From SZUA-36 sp963759155 (GTDB lineage Bacteria > Pseudomonadota > Gammaproteobacteria > Xanthomonadales > SZUA-36): a stretch of DNA of 64,000 nt. The notes under the pieces are model-generated. The model was not told the origin of the DNA, ran no database searches, and saw only the letters and a program-made list of their open reading frames with translations. Both the position numbers and the translations under genes were made by a program. The stretch covers positions 1-64,000 of the forward strand of contig CAVWXX010000018.1 in NCBI GenBank assembly GCA_963759155.1, given 5' to 3'. Below, piece after piece: positions 36,775 through 45,747 of the stretch (the first letter of the stretch is position 1; every line of letters begins with the position of its first letter).

Positions 36775-36895
36775 TTCGACTCAGATCGAATCACTGAACT
36801 CCAAAAACAGAACAGTGTTATTCAACTTTATTCAAGCTGGAATCGACGGATGACATGAACAGCGATTCGATAAAAATATTTCGAATTTATTCGAA
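36775..36895. promoter_or_regulatory. TTCGAA-type inverted repeats upstream of the ketoacyl synthase
   Basis: TTCGA-CTCAGA-TCGAA (36775-36790) is an inverted repeat, and two copies of the palindrome TTCGAA (36880-36885, 36890-36895) are spaced exactly 10 bp, one helical turn. The DNA around them is AT-rich. This fits a multi-site operator for the minus-strand ketoacyl synthase gene starting at 36630; the regulator is unknown. The region 36631-36938 has no gene. Confidence 0.45.
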
Positions 36896-36938
36896 TAGAT
36901 ATTAAGTGGTTCCCACTGTCAGAAACCTCTAACCGGAC

Positions 36939-37403
36939 TTAAGTCAAATCCTTTTCATCCAGATTATCAAAAGGACCATGGTGGCTGACCTTATAAGACG
37001 AATCGCCCGAGTCATTTACAACTGCTGCCTCAGTGCCTCCAACATCATAAAGACTACAACCTTTAGCTTTCTGCACGCTTTGGCTTTGAACCGCAGGATG
37101 TTCAGGAAGCGCAACCCCGCTGCCATGCGTCTCAACAATTGCACGCTGATCCGGCATAGCAGGTGTCAACTTGGCTGAACCCCATGACATATTTCCACCC
37201 GCATCATCAGGTGGAAATTGAGTTCCAGCACTTGCCATTCTCGGCACTGCTTCAAATTGATGAGTTGGCTGACGCTTGATCGGCTCAATTCGCTTCTTGG
37301 ATTTGAGCTTGGCCTTGTGGGTATCGGTAACCACTTTAAAGACAAACAGTGCCACCACCGCCAGGACGAAACTACCGAGAAATAGAGTTGTATATGTAAA
37401 CAT
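36939..37403 (-). CDS. Small single-pass membrane protein, unknown function
   Basis: From ATG 37403 the product is 154 residues: MFTYTTLFLGSFVLAVVALF makes one membrane helix at the N-terminus, followed by a basic stretch (KAKLKSKKRIEPIKRQ) and a hydrophilic, probably disordered tail. Start choice is uncertain (ATG 37430 is also in frame), and no good ribosome site is visible. It has the look of a membrane-anchored adaptor but no recognisable motif. Moderate confidence that it is a gene at all. Confidence 0.5.
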   Translation of the reverse strand: MFTYTTLFLGSFVLAVVALFVFKVVTDTHKAKLKSKKRIEPIKRQPTHQFEAVPRMASAGTQFPPDDAGGNMSWGSAKLTPAMPDQRAIVETHGSGVALPEHPAVQSQSVQKAKGCSLYDVGGTEAAVVNDSGDSSYKVSHHGPFDNLDEKDLT

Positions 37404-37614
37404 ATTAAGACACCCAACCAGTGACCCCATACATTGCCAAACACCCGGACAGATTCCATCGGTGCCAAGCCCCTTATTAGCTGCGCAAACCCGGTAAGTG
37501 CTTCAACGAGAGCCGCTTGCCCATACACAGCTACTTTAAGTCTAGCACAAGAAAAGATTCATGCCATATTCAGGCACATATTTCTTGCAATAAACCGTAA
37601 AGAACAAGAGGCGG

Positions 37615-38103
37615 TTAGCCGATCAGGTATTTGGTAAGGAAAATTCCCAGCATAAGAAAGGCGATTGCCAATTTTGCGGCAGTCCCCAGAACAAGTCCAA
37701 TCCAGACGCCGTAACCCGAGCGCCCTGCCTGCTGTGCGCCGCTTCCTGATGCCATTTCAGCCACAACCGCACCGATGAATGGCCCGAGAACAATACCGAC
37801 CAAACCGAAAAACAAGCCTACGATTGCACCCAGTGTGGCCCCCCAAAAAGCGCGCGGACTCGCGCCCTGTCGTTTTGCACCAAAGGCGGCAGATAAAAAA
37901 TCAATCACCACTGAGAGCACGGTTAGCGCACCCAATACGCCTATCGTGCCCCAGCCGACCGGTTCGAAACCCGTACTCCAGGCAGCAAATACCAGCCCGG
38001 CAAACATGATTGGAATACCGGGCAAGACCGGCACCACCACGCCAACCAGGCCGCTGATGACGATCAGGGCAGACAGAATCCACCAAAGTATTGTCCAGTC
38101 CAT
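37615..38103 (-). CDS. DUF456 family membrane protein
   Basis: The 162-residue protein has alternating hydrophobic segments and the glycine-zipper-rich pattern of the DUF456 family: GVVVPVLPGIP, the SVVIDFLSAAFGAKR segment, and repeated GAxxGxxxGxxG (GATLGAIVGLFFGLVGIVLGP begins near residue 86). AAGGG precedes the ATG. It is an inner-membrane protein of unknown function. The next gene upstream is on the same strand 27 bp away. Confidence 0.85.
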   Translation of the reverse strand: MDWTILWWILSALIVISGLVGVVVPVLPGIPIMFAGLVFAAWSTGFEPVGWGTIGVLGALTVLSVVIDFLSAAFGAKRQGASPRAFWGATLGAIVGLFFGLVGIVLGPFIGAVVAEMASGSGAQQAGRSGYGVWIGLVLGTAAKLAIAFLMLGIFLTKYLIG

Positions 38104-38130
38104 GCTTGAGCCCTTATTAAAACCTGAGAT

Positions 38131-38916
38131 CTATATATTGCCCCGTTGCGGGTTTTTCCAATGGGCAATAAATATATTTTCTACCCGGGACCTGGATTGC
38201 GGATCAGAAAACCCGGTACCAATAAAGGCATTGCCCACACCCCGGTCCTGCCGATCCTCACAAGCCATTCCAGCCAGGTGAGCAGGCAGGCCGGGCGTGG
38301 GATCCGGACAATACGTCTCACCCAGAAAACTGTATTCACGAACCGGATCGCCGTCCCCGGACCGGTTGAGATTCACCTTCCAGACACCGGCCCAGACACA
38401 ATCGCGCGCCACGTGAACATCAATTCTATAAATGCCATGGCCACTTAAATCAGGCAAATGCTGACCAACACTGAGTTGCCACTCACTGATTGGCGTTGTG
38501 CCGTCGCAAACGGTGAAGTCTTCGATAAAAAAAGAAGGTCCACCGGGTGGGTCAGGACAGCCTATAAATAACGGAACCCTATGACCCTCGTTATCAACAT
38601 TTATCGCACTATTTGCCAGGATACCAATTGCCAAGCCACGCCCCCGGTGGGGATCATCCTCAAGCGGTCCGCGCATGCCTATGGCGATATGGGGCCCGCT
38701 ATCCACCTCGAAATAGTCTTCCGTATGCCACTCGCAAAAAACACCCATCGTCTCGTCGTCGGACGGCGCCGGATAAGGGTACAAGCGGTACTGGTCATTG
38801 CCATGGCCAAAACCCAACTCCAGTGTTTCTGCGGTGATATGGGCTATACCCCTGGACGAAAAATAAGACGCCAGTTTTTCGGTTGGCACCAGCCTGGGCG
38901 GTGTTCGGTTTTTCAT
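38131..38916 (-). CDS. Hypothetical cytoplasmic protein
   Basis: From ATG 38916 (GGAGG ten bases upstream; a TTG at 38919 is also in frame) the product is 261 residues with no signal peptide and no membrane segment. It is rich in glycine, proline, aspartate and histidine. Segments such as GFGHGNDQYRLYPYP, HIAIGMRGPLEDDPHRGRG and IGCPDPPGGPSFFIEDF look like loops of a beta-rich fold. I do not recognise the family. It probably forms an operon with the DUF456 gene. Confidence 0.65.
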   Translation of the reverse strand: MKNRTPPRLVPTEKLASYFSSRGIAHITAETLELGFGHGNDQYRLYPYPAPSDDETMGVFCEWHTEDYFEVDSGPHIAIGMRGPLEDDPHRGRGLAIGILANSAINVDNEGHRVPLFIGCPDPPGGPSFFIEDFTVCDGTTPISEWQLSVGQHLPDLSGHGIYRIDVHVARDCVWAGVWKVNLNRSGDGDPVREYSFLGETYCPDPTPGLPAHLAGMACEDRQDRGVGNAFIGTGFSDPQSRSRVENIFIAHWKNPQRGNI

Positions 38917-38959
38917 CAATACACCGCCTCCGGTATTTTGGTTTTCCTTTTGCTATTCT

Positions 38960-39382
38960 ATGCGGATGCGACAAGTAACGCACACATTGAGCACCGACAC
39001 AAACGGACCCGGTCTTTACGAAATCACAAGCCGGGTAACGGACTGGTGCAGGCGGCAGGGAATGCAGGAAGGTCTGCTGACCTTGTTCATTCGCCACACA
39101 TCGGCATCACTGACAATCCAGGAAAATGCCGATCCTGATGTCCAACATGATCTGCAGAATTATTTTGATCGCATTGCACCACAGGATGGTTCATACCTGC
39201 ATAGTGCTGAGGGCCCCGATGATATGCCCGCACATATCAAAACAGCCCTGACACAGGTTCAGCTTACAATTCCGCTACAGCAAGGCCGTCTCGCCCTGGG
39301 TACCTGGCAGGGGATTTATGTTTTTGAGCACCGCCACCACGGTCACAGGCGTCAGGTAGCGGTGCATCTGCTGGGCGAATAG
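38960..39382 (+). CDS. yjbQ: YjbQ family protein (UPF0047, secondary thiamine-phosphate synthase)
   Basis: The 140-residue protein matches the YjbQ family over its whole length: LLTLFIRHTSASLTIQENADPDV, EGPDDMPAHIKTAL, and LGTWQGIYVFEHR. Family members are small trimeric proteins with a histidine-lined pocket; YjbQ has weak thiamine-phosphate synthase activity, though its true role is debated. Two ATGs, 38960 and 38966, are possible starts. It diverges from the hypothetical gene at 38916 with 43 bp between them. Confidence 0.92.
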   Translation: MRMRQVTHTLSTDTNGPGLYEITSRVTDWCRRQGMQEGLLTLFIRHTSASLTIQENADPDVQHDLQNYFDRIAPQDGSYLHSAEGPDDMPAHIKTALTQVQLTIPLQQGRLALGTWQGIYVFEHRHHGHRRQVAVHLLGE

Positions 39383-39397
39383 GCAGGTTCCCCTGCT

Positions 39398-40732
39398 TCA
39401 GGGCAGCTTCTTAGCTAAAAAATCATCCAGCACACTGGCAAGATCAGGATAGCCAATCTCCTGCAAGTCATAATTGACCCGGGTACTGGGTTTATTGATT
39501 TTGATCACCCTCTTGAGATCGATCGGTGTTCCGATCACGACAGCATCACAATCCGTATTATTGATTGTGGCTTCAAGATCCCTGGTTTGCTGTTCACCGT
39601 AGCCCATTGCAGGCAATAAGGCGCCGATACCCGGATAGGTTTCAAAGGTCTCAGCCAACTTGCCAACAATAAATGGCCTCGGATCAACACACTCTGCCGC
39701 ACCAAACTTCAGTGCAGCAACAGTGCCTGCACCGAGTGTCATCTGGCCATGGGTCAGCGTTGGTCCATCCTCGACGACCAGTACGCGCTTACCCTTTATC
39801 AGGGACGGATCATCCACGCTGATGGGAGATGCCGCATCGATAACAACAGCCTGCGGGTTAACCTTGCGGATATTCTCCCTGACCAGTTGTATACCCTCTG
39901 GCCCCGCACTATCCATCTTGTTGATGATGACAACATCTGCCAGCCTCAAGGTAACTTCACCCGGGTAATAACTCAGCTCGTGACCTGCACGATGCGGGTC
40001 AACGACGGTCATGTTGAGATCGGGTTTGTAAAATGGGAAATCATTGTTGCCGCCGTCCCAGACCACGATATCGCAACCATCGGGATCGTTTTCAGCAGCC
40101 CTGAGAATGGCCTCATAATCGACACCGGCATAGATAACATTGCCACGTACCACGTGCGGTTCGTATTCTTCCATTTCCTCGATGGTGCATTCATGTTTTG
40201 CCAGGTCTTCGACGGTTGCAAACCGCTGCACCTTCTGCTTGACGAGATCACCATAGGGCATCGGGTGGCGCACGGCGACCACCTTGAGACCTTTGCTCAT
40301 CAGGTGTTCGATGATTTTTCTGGATGTCTGGCTTTTGCCACACCCGGTACGCACTGCACCCACCGCGATAACCGGCTTGGTAGATTCGACCATCGTGGCA
40401 GCGGGCCCGAGGAGTACAAAATTAGCCCCGGCGGCGTTGACCAGGGCGCTCATGCTCATCACCTTGTGATAGGTGACATCGCTATACGAGAAAACACAAT
40501 CGTCTACTGACTTCTCCTTGATCAGTCGGACCAGGTCTTCTTCTGCGTGAATCGGAATACCGTCAGGGTATAGTTCGCCAGCGAGTGCGGCAGGATATTT
40601 TCTGCCGTCGATATCGGGAATCTGGGCGGCGGTGAAAGCAACAACATTGTAGTTATCATTGTCGCGAAAGCAGGTATTGAAGTTATGAAAATCTCTGCCC
40701 GCGGCACCAATAATGATCACATTTTTTTTCAT
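39398..40732 (-). CDS. Cyclic 2,3-diphosphoglycerate synthase-like GTPase
   Basis: The 444-residue protein matches the cDPG-synthase-like family: an N-terminal Rossmann-like domain (VIIIGAAGRDFHNFN), a central P-loop domain with Walker A AVGAVRTGCGKSQTSRK, a WDGGNNDFPFY segment, and a base-specificity motif VVIINKMD as in GTPases. In methanogens the founding enzyme makes the osmolyte and thermoprotectant cyclic 2,3-diphosphoglycerate. Bacterial homologues are usually only annotated by similarity, so the reaction here is unproven. It converges with yjbQ, with 15 bp between the two stops. Confidence 0.85.
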   Translation of the reverse strand: MKKNVIIIGAAGRDFHNFNTCFRDNDNYNVVAFTAAQIPDIDGRKYPAALAGELYPDGIPIHAEEDLVRLIKEKSVDDCVFSYSDVTYHKVMSMSALVNAAGANFVLLGPAATMVESTKPVIAVGAVRTGCGKSQTSRKIIEHLMSKGLKVVAVRHPMPYGDLVKQKVQRFATVEDLAKHECTIEEMEEYEPHVVRGNVIYAGVDYEAILRAAENDPDGCDIVVWDGGNNDFPFYKPDLNMTVVDPHRAGHELSYYPGEVTLRLADVVIINKMDSAGPEGIQLVRENIRKVNPQAVVIDAASPISVDDPSLIKGKRVLVVEDGPTLTHGQMTLGAGTVAALKFGAAECVDPRPFIVGKLAETFETYPGIGALLPAMGYGEQQTRDLEATINNTDCDAVVIGTPIDLKRVIKINKPSTRVNYDLQEIGYPDLASVLDDFLAKKLP

Positions 40733-40837
40733 GACTGTGCTCTTTTTTTTGGTTAGAAATGGGTTCTGATTTAACCGTGTAATTTTACCTTATTTCGCCT
40801 TTCAGGTCACCGGATACCGGCCTTCAAAACCGTGAGG

Positions 40838-42514
40838 CTAAAGCTTGATTTTTGCTATGACATAAGCGTGATCGCTGGGTTTGTCACTCGGTTGACCGGG
40901 TTGTATGCCCTGCAATTCATTGCCGTGAATAATCTCGTATTCAGCATGATTTACGGCCAGCTTTTTGGGCACAATACCATGCATCAACACCTGTAACTTA
41001 CCCCGATGGTTATAGTCGTAACGCTGCTCAACTGGTAATAGCCCGACCAGGTTGACGTTTTCATCACCGGTTATCGCCGCAAGCGTTTCACTTTCCTCGG
41101 TGTCATTAAAATCGCCGGTGACATAGTAATCCAGCCCTTGCTGACGCAGGGACGCCAGTCGCTTCTCAATAATCGTGGCCTGCTGCACCCGAACCGCCAA
41201 CCTGGCATCGTAACCCGGTTGCTGCGGTGCAAAAATACCGAGTTGATGCCGTTTAGACGCAAGGTGCACATTGATACAAGCCAGTTCATGGCCACTCGTC
41301 TTTTCCCTGAAATGTACTATCAGAGGCTTCCTGGAGCCTTCAAATGCTACTTCGGTGGCGCCGATTAAACCGGCAGAGCCTTCGACAAGATCAACGCGAC
41401 CCGGGTTATATAAATAACCATTGCGGATACTACCGCCAGGTTGGCCGCCATCCGCACCAACCTCAGGCGCGATATCCACCCAGTGGTATTCGACACCACA
41501 TAACTCTTTTATCGTTCTTATAAGGCCCTCATAGGTCGAACTCGCGTCGACCACCAGGCTCATTTCCGCGCCATCATTATCCTGAATCTCCTGCAAGGCC
41601 ACGATATCCGGCACGTTGGCCTGCTCCACCACGGCATGTGCCAGGTTATGAAAACGACCGTCACCCCAGTCATCATCAACATCCTGGCCAGGATTTTTTA
41701 CCAGCGAAGCAGATTCAACGTGCATATCCAGGTTGAATCCATTCATGGTCATGATGGTCAGGAAACCCACCTCGGGCTTTAAGCGGCTTGTAAAGCGCGG
41801 GACCTCAGAACATGCTACTTCGATCGGGTGGCTTACCTGCACCTGGAAAGCTTCAACCCGGTAGTTAAGCGGACCGATTACCCGGGAAAGCAGTTTTGAT
41901 CCCACATTCACACGTGGCGCACCGGTGTAATCGGTTAAACGAAACCCGGGGTACCAGCGTAAGGCGTTCTGATGGTCTACCAGCACACCACCCTGCTCCG
42001 TTCTTACGACCCCTGGCAGGGGCTTTTCAGCATCAAGAATCACCACGTAGTCGGCGTACGGGTTGCTGGGTGCGATAAAAGTCTGGCCGGCTTCAATGCA
42101 CACCAGCATACCTTCCAGCCTGTTCAGAAAAATTGCCAACTCGGCGGGGTCAGCAGGAACATTATCTGCAGTCAGCTCAAATGGCTTGATAGTCGGCCCG
42201 CGCTTTTTCAAAATCCGAACATTATGAAATTTAAGCTGCGTCGTGGGCTTTCCACCTTCATCTTTGATGTAATCCCGGACCTTACCGGTGACTTCCACGT
42301 ATGCACCCTCAGGTGCCGGCCATTTTGGGCTGAACACATAAATGGCATCCGAAGCCCGTGGATCAGGCCCTGGTTTCACACTCTGAACAAAAAAACCATG
42401 CCGGTTCACACCCGTAACCACACCTTGTACATTAACCACCTGCCCTGCCACGGGAGACAGGAGTTCCGTGCCCTGAACATCACATATAGGTGTAATCGTA
42501 TAATCAGGATCCAT
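40838..42514 (-). CDS. Endonuclease/exonuclease/phosphatase family protein, ExeM-like
   Basis: From ATG 42514 (the preceding codon is GTG, an alternative start) the product is 558 residues. An OB-fold-like N-terminal part (about 20-105: VVNVQGVVTGVNRHGFFVQ, VEVTGKVRDY) precedes an EEP nuclease domain with the metal Glu in IVALQEIQDNDG, SIRNGYLYNP, NVHLASKRH, TGDFNDTEES and the final SDHAYV. This is the plan of extracellular nucleases such as ExeM, but no signal peptide is present. It starts just after the M24 peptidase stop, in one operon. Substrate (DNA, or another phosphodiester) is not determinable. Confidence 0.88.
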   Translation of the reverse strand: MDPDYTITPICDVQGTELLSPVAGQVVNVQGVVTGVNRHGFFVQSVKPGPDPRASDAIYVFSPKWPAPEGAYVEVTGKVRDYIKDEGGKPTTQLKFHNVRILKKRGPTIKPFELTADNVPADPAELAIFLNRLEGMLVCIEAGQTFIAPSNPYADYVVILDAEKPLPGVVRTEQGGVLVDHQNALRWYPGFRLTDYTGAPRVNVGSKLLSRVIGPLNYRVEAFQVQVSHPIEVACSEVPRFTSRLKPEVGFLTIMTMNGFNLDMHVESASLVKNPGQDVDDDWGDGRFHNLAHAVVEQANVPDIVALQEIQDNDGAEMSLVVDASSTYEGLIRTIKELCGVEYHWVDIAPEVGADGGQPGGSIRNGYLYNPGRVDLVEGSAGLIGATEVAFEGSRKPLIVHFREKTSGHELACINVHLASKRHQLGIFAPQQPGYDARLAVRVQQATIIEKRLASLRQQGLDYYVTGDFNDTEESETLAAITGDENVNLVGLLPVEQRYDYNHRGKLQVLMHGIVPKKLAVNHAEYEIIHGNELQGIQPGQPSDKPSDHAYVIAKIKL

Positions 42515-42519
42515 CACTG

Positions 42520-43860
42520 TTACAAACCACCCTTGGCAGCGATCAGAATAAACGCTGTCTGTCTTCCGTCAATATATCGAACCCCGCTTTGATCAAAGTA
42601 GGCATCTTCTTCCAGCATAATGCGAATTTCCTTGTCCCACTCTTCAATGAAGGTAGCGGCATTCAATTCAATTGAGTAGGCGGTGTCAGGGTATAGCGGA
42701 TATTCGCCGGTATACGGCAATCCCTGTTGTGCATCCCACCGACCAATCGCGGGTCCCGCACCGTGACCGTGATAACCGATAGGATGGGTGTAAACAGACG
42801 GCACAATACCTTCGGCAATAGCCTGATCCCTGGTTTGCCTGAGCACCTCGTTACCTGTTTTTCCGGTCTCGAAGTTGGCAGTCAAAATATCCTGAAGGCG
42901 ATTGGCGTTTTGCAATGCGGTTTTCAAATACGCGGGCGCGTCTGTTTCACCAGCCTTCAGCACGTAAGCGTGTTGCTGCGTGTCGGTATTAAGCCGCAGA
43001 TAGGTGATACCAAAGTCAACGTGCAACAAATCACCGGGCAGAATGATGTTCTTCTCCGGTTGTGCAGAAAAGCTGCGCAAGTGATCAAAATTTTCCGGAT
43101 CCTGACGCTGGATGGAAACGGTCGGGTGGAACCAGGTGGTCAGTTTCAGTTCTCGAATTTTTTCGCGGTACCACCAGACCAGGTCTTCAGTGGTGGTCAC
43201 TCCCGCTTCAATCACCGCCGATGAAAAACCCTCGGCAATGATGTCGTGAGCAATGCGGCAAATCTCAGGATAACGTTCCATCTCGGCAGCGGTGCGTGTC
43301 TCCAGCCAGGCAATACCCAGGGTTTCAGCAGACACCACGCGCTTGCGATAGTCTAGTGGCAAACTCTGCTTAAATACGCGCAGATCAGTAGCTGCTATTC
43401 CATCCGCGAGACCCCAATGGTCGGAAAAATTGACGGCGATCTTTTGAGGGTCACGTTCTACGATAATCTCCGTCAAACGCTTCCATTGGTCGGGTTGCTT
43501 CTCAGGGTCCCAGGCACGCTTGAAAACCTTACCCACATCATAACGTGCGACGGCCAGTGTCTCGATTTCCCGCCCTGCCCCCGGATCATACATAACCAGG
43601 ATGGTCCGTCGTCTCGCCGCCAGCCAGGTAGCGGGCAACATCGTCTTGATAATCGGGTCTTCATTATATTCACGCGACATAACGACCCACATATCGATTC
43701 CCTCCCGACGCATAAGTGCCGGCAGCGTATTTTTGAGCTTGTCTTCTAAAAGGTTATCAATAAGCGCCGCCCGGTCTTTCATCGAAAGTACCTGGTATTG
43801 CTCACCGGCAAGCGCTGTGATTGAAATCATCAGGCTGAGTAAAATGATGCTAAGTTTCAT
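42520..43860 (-). CDS. Exported M24 family metallopeptidase (Xaa-Pro aminopeptidase type)
   Basis: The 446-residue protein has a signal peptide (MKLSIILLSLMISITALA). The N-terminal creatinase-like domain is followed by the pita-bread catalytic domain with metal ligands in HVDFGITY, LNTDTQQHAY, HPIGYHGHGAGP, IELNAAT and MLEEDAYF. It should cleave N-terminal residues before proline, or be a related periplasmic aminopeptidase. The EEP-family gene follows immediately in the same operon. It is one of several proline-directed peptidases in the window. Confidence 0.9.
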   Translation of the reverse strand: MKLSIILLSLMISITALAGEQYQVLSMKDRAALIDNLLEDKLKNTLPALMRREGIDMWVVMSREYNEDPIIKTMLPATWLAARRRTILVMYDPGAGREIETLAVARYDVGKVFKRAWDPEKQPDQWKRLTEIIVERDPQKIAVNFSDHWGLADGIAATDLRVFKQSLPLDYRKRVVSAETLGIAWLETRTAAEMERYPEICRIAHDIIAEGFSSAVIEAGVTTTEDLVWWYREKIRELKLTTWFHPTVSIQRQDPENFDHLRSFSAQPEKNIILPGDLLHVDFGITYLRLNTDTQQHAYVLKAGETDAPAYLKTALQNANRLQDILTANFETGKTGNEVLRQTRDQAIAEGIVPSVYTHPIGYHGHGAGPAIGRWDAQQGLPYTGEYPLYPDTAYSIELNAATFIEEWDKEIRIMLEEDAYFDQSGVRYIDGRQTAFILIAAKGGL

Positions 43861-44064
43861 GCTAATTGTTGGATCCTGACCGAAGTTGAAGGGTGATTAT
43901 AGATTCATTGGTGATCTTGCTGAGAAGTTAATTGACTGAGATTCAAGGTTTGGGGCGCTGGGATGTGTATTGTCTTAACTGGACGGGCGCCGTGCCCAGA
44001 CCAGCCTACGGAATGGTTCGGGAGGCTTGCCTTTGAATATCTGCAAGGTTGGGGGAGCTGGGAT

Positions 44065-44156
44065 GTGTATTAACTTCCCAGGACTCGCTGCAAGTACGTC
44101 CCTGTAAGCTCGGGCGCGACATCCATGTCGCTCACGGTCCTGATAAGTTAATACAC
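44065..44156. repeat. Second hairpin within repeat copy B
   Basis: GTGTATTAACTTCCCAGGAC (44065-44084) pairs with GTCCTGATAAGTTAATACAC (44137-44156) with two mismatches near the middle. The loop contains AAGTACGTCC and GCGACATCCATGTCGC, the reverse complement of the loop in copy A. Confidence 0.8.
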
Positions 44157-44264
44157 ACCCCAGCTTAATATCAAACGCCCTGCATCTTTCAAAGGTTGTT
44201 AGTCCAAACATTCGCAAAGACCGTGTGCTTATCAAGTTCAGAATCAACCCACTGTTACTTCCAG

Positions 44265-44426
44265 AAACCATTGACCCCCGCATTCGCACAAAGCCAAGGG
44301 GGTGCAGTAGCTTATGCCGGGACCTTGAGCGACATGGATGTCGCGACAGAGCCTACAGGACGTACTTGTGGCGTGTCCCGGCATAAGCTACTGCATGGCC
44401 TTGGCTTCCCGAACGATCAATGGTTT
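44265..44426. repeat. Mega-hairpin within repeat copy B
   Basis: Outer arms AAACCATTGA (44265-44274) and TCAATGGTTT (44417-44426); inner perfect 20-bp stem 44304-44323 with 44375-44394 (GCAGTAGCTTATGCCGGGAC). The stem is identical to that in copy A. Confidence 0.85.
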
Positions 44427-44558
44427 TCAACATGTGAGTCCAGAAGAAAACTACCGCATGGCCTCGCCTTCCCAAATGATCAATGGTTTTAACCGGTGAG
44501 TGTGAGCCCTGAAGCAAGCTTCGCCATAGCTTTCCGACTGATCAATTGTCAGAGCCTT

Positions 44559-45716
44559 CTACTTCAATGGGTAATGCCCAAACTCCTCAACCGCATCAAC
44601 CATAGCCAGAACATTCTCCGGTGGAACATCATTCATCACCGTGTGCACCGCGCCAATCATGCAACCACCACCCGGTCCGAGCGCTTCAATCACACGTCGC
44701 ACTTCCTCACGCACATCCGCGACACTCCCATGCGGCAAAATTCGATGGGAATCGATACCACCACAAAAGATAATATTGTTGCCATAGTGTTTTTTGATTG
44801 AATGCAGGTCGGACATTTTGCCCGCCGATGTCTGAATGGGGTTCAGAATATCGACACCGATCTCGATAAAGTCACCGATCAGGGGAGCCACATCACCATC
44901 GGAGTGAAATAAAACTTTGGCCCTGGTTCTCTCCTTGATAAAGGCAATAAAATCAGCATGCACCGGTTTGAGTATTTCGCGGTACATTTTCGGCGAGATC
45001 ATCAGGCTTTCCTGGGTGCCAAGATCGTCACCTATTTTGATGATATCCACGTTGTCGCCCAACTGCTCGAGGAAGGGTCCCATCAACTGTTTGCAATAGA
45101 CAGCGATCTTTTCCAGCAAAGCACGGGCAAAGTCCTTGTCCATGGCCATATTCATCAGGAAGGTTTCCATACCCTGCATGGCGTGGGCACGTTCAAACGG
45201 AAACAGCAACCAGGGTGTGGCCAGGATCGCAAATTGATTCTCCCCGGCCAATGCGCGGGCTTGCTCCCTTACATGGGCGATCCGGCTGGGGTCACTCATA
45301 TCCGGCCAACCGGGGTAAGACTCCAAATCCTGTACTGTCTTTGCCGAAGAGATGGGGTGTATGCCCGGATACCAGTCACCAGGCGCGGTTTCTATCTGGC
45401 CGCCACCCCAGGAGTCGATGCAATTGCTATGCGGTTCACGCTCGCGGTTGCGTTGACGTACTTTTTCAGGCTCAAGATCCAGCACACCCCGCACATCACT
45501 GCGCAGACGAAGCATGGTTTCTTCATCAATCTCAGCGGTGCCAAGTTCGGGCCAGTCATAGAGGTAATTATCCGGCGCCTGTATACCGGCGATGTCCTTG
45601 ATCCCCTGGTAGGGTTTCATTTTTATCCCGGTGGCATTGCTGACACCAATAACCAGGGGGACACGGTCGGGTTGTTCGTGGTTGATGGTGGTCAACACAC
45701 GTTCCCGGGATGTCAT
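44559..45716 (-). CDS. Uroporphyrinogen-decarboxylase-like (URO-D superfamily) protein
   Basis: The 385-residue protein (ATG 45716; TTG 45728 also in frame) shows the URO-D fold pattern: SRERVLTTINHEQPDRVP at the start, ATPWLLFPFERAHAMQGMETFL, IGDDLGTQESLMISP, FHSDGDVAPLIGDFIEIGVDILNPIQ, and IFCGGIDSHRILPHG. It matches the branch related to corrinoid/coenzyme M methyltransferases rather than HemE, which is shorter and has different substrate residues. It may act on a methylated cofactor or be a demethylase-type protein. No corrinoid protein gene is nearby. Confidence 0.85.
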   Translation of the reverse strand: MTSRERVLTTINHEQPDRVPLVIGVSNATGIKMKPYQGIKDIAGIQAPDNYLYDWPELGTAEIDEETMLRLRSDVRGVLDLEPEKVRQRNREREPHSNCIDSWGGGQIETAPGDWYPGIHPISSAKTVQDLESYPGWPDMSDPSRIAHVREQARALAGENQFAILATPWLLFPFERAHAMQGMETFLMNMAMDKDFARALLEKIAVYCKQLMGPFLEQLGDNVDIIKIGDDLGTQESLMISPKMYREILKPVHADFIAFIKERTRAKVLFHSDGDVAPLIGDFIEIGVDILNPIQTSAGKMSDLHSIKKHYGNNIIFCGGIDSHRILPHGSVADVREEVRRVIEALGPGGGCMIGAVHTVMNDVPPENVLAMVDAVEEFGHYPLK

Positions 45717-45747
45717 TGATGAACTCAATGATCAGGCCAAAACAGCA

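Larger units (their letters stand above)
43940..44552 (+). repeat. Composite hairpin repeat, copy B
   Basis: Reverse-complement copy of the block at 16577-17200, with the same order of parts: tail, hairpin (44065-44156), spacer of about 100 bp, mega-hairpin (44265-44426), then three tandem ATTGATC-type units spaced about 65 bp. Stem sequences of both hairpins agree with copy A nearly base for base. The copies are about 27 kb apart in opposite orientation. No gene lies in 43861-44558. Confidence 0.8.

Noticed and set aside
39398..40732. Dethiobiotin synthetase or CobQ-like enzyme
   Set aside because: The P-loop domain is similar, but the N-terminal Rossmann-like part, the NKxD motif and the length fit the cDPG-synthase-like family better.
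44559..45716. HemE, uroporphyrinogen decarboxylase
   Set aside because: The fold pattern matches, but HemE signature segments are missing and the protein is longer; it fits the methyltransferase-related URO-D branch.
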